Source: Bacteroidales bacterium UBA3834 (GTDB lineage Bacteria > Bacteroidota > Bacteroidia > Bacteroidales > P3). From it: a stretch of DNA of 9,166 bases. The translations under genes were made by a program, and so were the position numbers. The notes beneath the pieces were generated by a model. The model worked only from the letters and a program-made list of their open reading frames with translations. It was not told the DNA's origin and did not search any database. Positions 6,483 to 9,166 of this stretch are shown piece after piece. The DNA lies in assembly GCA_002392965.1 (NCBI GenBank), contig DGIA01000030.1:1-9166 (forward strand). Direction: 5' to 3'. Position 1 is the first letter of the stretch. Every line of letters begins with the position of its first letter.

Positions 6483-6902
6483 TGGTTTCTGGGGGCTGTT
6501 TTTCTCGATGAAATGGGCAAAAGCGTTGTCGTATTCGGGGCTTGGAGCCAGTCGGCCGTTGACCAGGCACACCAGGTCGGCCGTGCCTCGGAAGCAGAGC
6601 TGATTGTCGGCGGCGCGGTAGATGTCCTGCTGGAAGACGTAGCGGATGCCCTCCTTCTTCAGATTGAGGCGCGAGACGAACTCGTCGTCGCAACGCAGGG
6701 GGGTCTTGAACTGCAGGTTCATGCGGGCCACAACGGCGTCGATGCCCTTGCGGTGCATGTCGGCGAAACTCAGGCCGCACTCTTTGAGGAAGAGGTGGCG
6801 GGTGTGCTCCATGTAGTGGAGATAGTTGGCATTGTTGACAATGCCTTCGATGTCGCACTCGTAGTCGCGAACCATCATGCGGGTTTCGAAGAGGTAGGTC
6901 AT
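6480..6902 (-). CDS. Acyl-CoA thioesterase, hotdog fold (YbgC/FadM type)
   Basis: This 140-residue protein has the single-domain hotdog fold of the 4-hydroxybenzoyl-CoA thioesterase group. The motif near the N-terminus, D17-x-x-G-IVNNANYLHY, carries the presumed catalytic Asp17 and the Asn/Tyr pattern of the long central helix. It is followed by the FKTPLRCDDEF strand and the typical alternating strands to about 125. Such enzymes hydrolyse short- or medium-chain acyl-CoA, or acyl-ACP in some members; the substrate cannot be told from the sequence. Length is normal. The ATG at 6902 is preceded by a 27-bp spacer made of 9-bp repeats rather than a Shine-Dalgarno. The C-terminal SPQKP and the TAG stop run directly into the next repeat array. 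It is co-oriented between DUF2851 and dprA, probably in the same transcript. Confidence 0.92.
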   Translation of the reverse strand: MTYLFETRMMVRDYECDIEGIVNNANYLHYMEHTRHLFLKECGLSFADMHRKGIDAVVARMNLQFKTPLRCDDEFVSRLNLKKEGIRYVFQQDIYRAADNQLCFRGTADLVCLVNGRLAPSPEYDNAFAHFIEKNSPQKP

Positions 6903-6904
6903 TA

Positions 6905-6940
6905 TGGGAAGCTGGGGTGACTAGGGTTACTAGGGTTGCT
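6905..6940 (-). repeat. Short 9-bp tandem array between DUF2851 and thioesterase
   Basis: Four contiguous 9-bp units of the form AGnnnCCCn lie on the minus strand at 6940-6905, followed by TA and the thioesterase ATG. The first unit is inside the DUF2851 coding end (codons for the final Gln-Pro), and the TAG stop straddles units 1 and 2. The second unit adds an in-frame TAA directly after the stop and a further TAG two codons later. Four short units alone would be weak, but the same period in the next two spacers makes the reading credible. Confidence 0.75.
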
Positions 6941-8243
6941 GGCTCTTTGCGGCTCGCTTGAGGTACTCGTAGCCGAAGCGGCAGCGGAGGCAGTCCTTGC
7001 GGTCGCAATAGTTGTTCTTCAGCTGAATGAGGGCCTGGCTGTCGCCTGCAGTCTTGATGGGCAGACCGCACTGTTGCCACATGCGGGTGATGTGGTTGCT
7101 CTCGGCCCTCAACTGCTCGAGCAAGTCGAAGGCACGGTCGCAAAGCCGGTCGTTGCTGCGATGGCGGCCGTAGGCGAAGAGCATGGGGATGGCGGTGTTG
7201 ATGATGAGCAGGTTGAGCGACGAGGGGGTGAGGTTCTTCTGCGTCTTGCAGCTGGTGGAGCCGAAGGTGTAGTGCGTCTCCCAGTAGGGCGTGACGCTGG
7301 TGGCGAAGAGAGCCTTCAGCTGGTCGATGGTTTGGCAATCGACGAGCTGGCTCAGGCTGGCCCGCCGCTGGTGGTAGAGGTTGGCGAGCTGGGCGATGCG
7401 TATATGGGGGAAGTTCTGCGGGCGCAGGCGGAGGAATCGCCACAGCCCGGCATCCATGGGTTTCAGCGAGAATTTGTGGGCCAGATAGAGATACTCGTTG
7501 CGCAGCCGGGCGAAGTAGCCCTCGCGCAAGGCGTCGGCCTGGCAGTACTGCGGGATGGTTTCAAGGTCGAGCAGCCCCGCCTGCCCCATGAAGATGGCCT
7601 CCACCTGAAAGAGGTTGTCGCGGTGGTGGGCCACACTGCTGAGGGGCATGTTGAGGGCCCACGTCTCGAAAGCGTCGCCATTGATGCCGAAGCCGTAGTT
7701 GCGGGCCAGGGTGACGAAGTAGCCGGCCTCCCACGAACCGTCGCACTGCTCGACGCGCCGTCTGATGGCATCGGTCTTCTGTTGGAGCCGCTCGGTCTGG
7801 AGCGCGCTCATCCACGCATGCACCACGAGCGGCGGCAGCGAAGGAATGACCTGGTAGCAGGGCGGATAGTTGTCGGTGGTGAGCAGCTGCCGGTAGTTCT
7901 GGCTGACCTTTGGCGGCACGTCGAGCTGAAGCTGCGGCGGCGTGTTGCCGCTGTGGGTGCGTATGTCGGCGTCGATGACGCCACACACATGGAGCACCAC
8001 ATTGTCGTAGGCCGCGTCGCGGTCGTGGCCATGGCGGAACCAGTCGGAGGCGCGGTCGTGAATCTCGACGTTGCCCACCCACAGTGTGCCGTCGATTTTC
8101 ACCTTGGCGTTGAAGAAGTCGGGCCCGCTGTTGCGGTTGTGCAACCCCGGGTCGATGACTTCCACCGTCTGGCCGCCGGTGGTGACCAGCGGCGCAAGGG
8201 GCAACAGGCGGTGCTTCCAGCAGTAGTGCAGCAGTTGCTCCAT
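6930..8243 (-). CDS. DUF2851 family protein
   Basis: This 437-residue protein of unknown function belongs to a family known mainly from Bacteroidetes. The conserved N-terminal half is clear: DPGLHNRNSGPDFFNAKVKI (31-50), WVGNVEIH (55-62), SDWFRHGH (66-73) and YDNVVLHV (79-86). The His and Asp/Glu residues here could form a metal or nuclease-like active site, which is inference. The C-terminus has four spaced Cys (392, 413, 418 and 421; pattern C-x20-C-x4-C-x2-C), suggesting a bound metal or Fe-S cluster. The ATG at 8243-8241 is chosen over an upstream ATG because family homology begins at MEQLLHYCWK and because it overlaps the flavoprotein TGA by one base (TGATG), a typical coupling arrangement. 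There is no signal peptide, so it is cytoplasmic. The TAG stop lies in the first units of a 9-bp array. Confidence 0.94.
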   Translation of the reverse strand: MEQLLHYCWKHRLLPLAPLVTTGGQTVEVIDPGLHNRNSGPDFFNAKVKIDGTLWVGNVEIHDRASDWFRHGHDRDAAYDNVVLHVCGVIDADIRTHSGNTPPQLQLDVPPKVSQNYRQLLTTDNYPPCYQVIPSLPPLVVHAWMSALQTERLQQKTDAIRRRVEQCDGSWEAGYFVTLARNYGFGINGDAFETWALNMPLSSVAHHRDNLFQVEAIFMGQAGLLDLETIPQYCQADALREGYFARLRNEYLYLAHKFSLKPMDAGLWRFLRLRPQNFPHIRIAQLANLYHQRRASLSQLVDCQTIDQLKALFATSVTPYWETHYTFGSTSCKTQKNLTPSSLNLLIINTAIPMLFAYGRHRSNDRLCDRAFDLLEQLRAESNHITRMWQQCGLPIKTAGDSQALIQLKNNYCDRKDCLRCRFGYEYLKRAAKSQQP

Positions 8244-9166
8244 CACTTCAATTTCTCGGCCATGGCGCGTCCGAGGGCCTCGCACTGTGCGAAGGTTTCG
8301 GGCGTGAGGCTCTGCTTGATTTCCACCGGCTCGCCGACGGTCTCGAAGTGCAGTTTTTCCTCATTCCATCGGGCAATCTCGGCAACGGCCTTGCTGGCCC
8401 ACCCGTAGGAGCCGAACCATCCGATGAGGTGGTTCTTGATGTCCTTGCCGGCGAGTTCGCTGAGCAGCACGTCCATTTCGTGGTAGAGCCCTGTGTTGTA
8501 GGTGGGCGCACCCACGATGAGTCCGCGGTAGCGGAACACGTCGCGTATGATGTAGGAGTGGTGGGTCTTCGAAACATTGTACATGACGATGTTCTTCACG
8601 CCGGCCTGGCTGGCGGCGCGGGCGATGACCTCGGCTGCGCGCTCGGTGTTGCCATACATGGTGCCGTAGCAGATGACCAGCCCCGGCTCGGTTTCGTAGC
8701 GGCTCATGCGGTCGTACATGTCCACCACCTTATTAATATATGTATGCCACACGGGACCGTGGGTGGCGCAGATGTAGTCGAACTTGACGCCCGCCAGTTT
8801 TTTGAGCGCGTTCTGCACGGGTGTGCCATACTTGCCCACGATGTTGGAGTAGTAGCGCACCATTTCGAGCCAGAACGTGTCGCAGTTGATCTGCTCGTCG
8901 ATGATGCCTCCGTTGAGGGCGCCGAAGCAGCCGAAGGCGTCGCCGCTGAAGAGCACGGTCTCTGCGTCCGACTTGCAGAGCGTCACCATGGTTTCGGGCC
9001 AGTGGACCATGGGTGTGAGCACGAAGTTGAGGTCGTAGCTGCCCAGCGGCAGGGTGTCGCCGTTCTTCACCTCCATCTGGTCGCTGTCGATGCCGTAGAA
9101 TCCCTGGAGCATGCCGAAGGTCTTCTTGTTGCCAATCATCTTGATGTCGGGGTAGTATTTCTTGAT
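8243..9166 (-). CDS. FprA-family A-type flavoprotein (flavo-diiron protein), 5' end outside the window
   Basis: The frame is open to the right edge, giving 307 codons of a family usually near 400 residues, so roughly the first 90 are missing. The visible part holds the end of the metallo-beta-lactamase-like diiron domain: MVHWPETM (a metal His), LFSGDAFGCFGALNG (bridging Asp) and ICATHGPVW (metal His). The N-terminal HxExDH-type ligands lie beyond the edge. A flavodoxin domain follows, with the FMN phosphate loop YGTMYGNTERAAEVI, GAPTYNTGLYHEM and GSYGWASKAV. Such proteins reduce O2 to water or NO to N2O and protect anaerobes from oxygen or nitrosative stress; which substrate applies here cannot be seen. 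No rubredoxin domain is fused at the C-terminus. Its TGA overlaps the DUF2851 start by one base, so it is the most upstream visible gene of the unit. Confidence 0.94.
   Translation of the reverse strand: MKKYYPDIKMIGNKKTFGMLQGFYGIDSDQMEVKNGDTLPLGSYDLNFVLTPMVHWPETMVTLCKSDAETVLFSGDAFGCFGALNGGIIDEQINCDTFWLEMVRYYSNIVGKYGTPVQNALKKLAGVKFDYICATHGPVWHTYINKVVDMYDRMSRYETEPGLVICYGTMYGNTERAAEVIARAASQAGVKNIVMYNVSKTHHSYIIRDVFRYRGLIVGAPTYNTGLYHEMDVLLSELAGKDIKNHLIGWFGSYGWASKAVAEIARWNEEKLHFETVGEPVEIKQSLTPETFAQCEALGRAMAEKLK

Noticed and set aside
6412..7443. 344-codon N-terminal extension of the dprA frame
   Set aside because: It reads antisense-like, Arg/Pro-rich sequence in a wrong frame over the DUF2851 and thioesterase genes and translates the 9-bp array as an Ile-Ala-Pro repeat. 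DprA homology starts at the ATG at 6411.
8244..8285. 14-residue N-terminal extension of DUF2851
   Set aside because: The extension overlaps the flavoprotein C-terminus and has no family similarity. The ATG at 8243 gives the family start and a coupling overlap.
6936..8408. 490-codon plus-strand open frame, and similar long ones at 5119-6603 and 4350-5372
   Set aside because: They lie opposite genes with clear family motifs, are rich in Val, Ala and Gly as expected of antisense frames in GC-rich DNA, and show no domain of their own.

Overview
The window reads as Bacteroidales chromosome, most likely Prevotella-like. Supporting signs are a DUF2851 gene (a family I know mainly from Bacteroidetes), a long secreted protein built from modules and a C-terminal tail typical of Prevotella, a promoter of the Bacteroidetes type (TTG, 20 bp, TAATTTTG), and starts without clear Shine-Dalgarno sequences. 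All supported genes lie on the minus strand, so transcription runs from high to low coordinates.

Positions 9166 to 4212 hold a compact, GC-rich housekeeping block, probably one transcription unit. In order it contains a flavo-diiron A-type flavoprotein (5' end outside the window), a DUF2851 protein whose start overlaps the flavoprotein stop by one base, a YbgC/FadM-type hotdog acyl-CoA thioesterase, dprA (handling of single-stranded DNA in transformation) and dusB (tRNA dihydrouridine synthase). The functions are not one pathway; what ties them together is spacing and shared orientation.

The non-coding DNA of this block is the most unusual part. Each of its three spacers (DUF2851/thioesterase, thioesterase/dprA, dprA/dusB) is almost entirely a degenerate tandem array with a 9-bp period. 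Each array has its own unit, begins at or within the TAG stop of the upstream gene and runs up to the next ATG. Past dusB the pattern changes to 8-bp units arranged as two inverted arms that can form a long hairpin; the dusB stop lies inside one arm.

Positions 4211 to 3856 are the only gene-free stretch above 300 bp. They hold the hairpin array, an AT-rich segment, a convincing promoter (about 4042 to 4012) and a leader of about 150 nt with a small GC-rich stem-loop.

Positions 3855 to 277 encode a 1192-residue secreted multidomain protein with two SusE/SusF-like carbohydrate-binding modules, a BIG2 domain, an OB-like domain, a chitobiase-C-like domain, a duplicated beta-rich module and a C-terminal sorting-like tail. 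No catalytic domain is visible. Its base composition is patchy, which suggests module shuffling. A 132-bp spacer with a hairpin and a 17-bp perfect palindrome follows. Then comes the start of a small protein cut by the left edge.

I did not find a phage, transposon, CRISPR or defence locus. The candidate for something undescribed is the family of spacer repeats seeded at stop codons.
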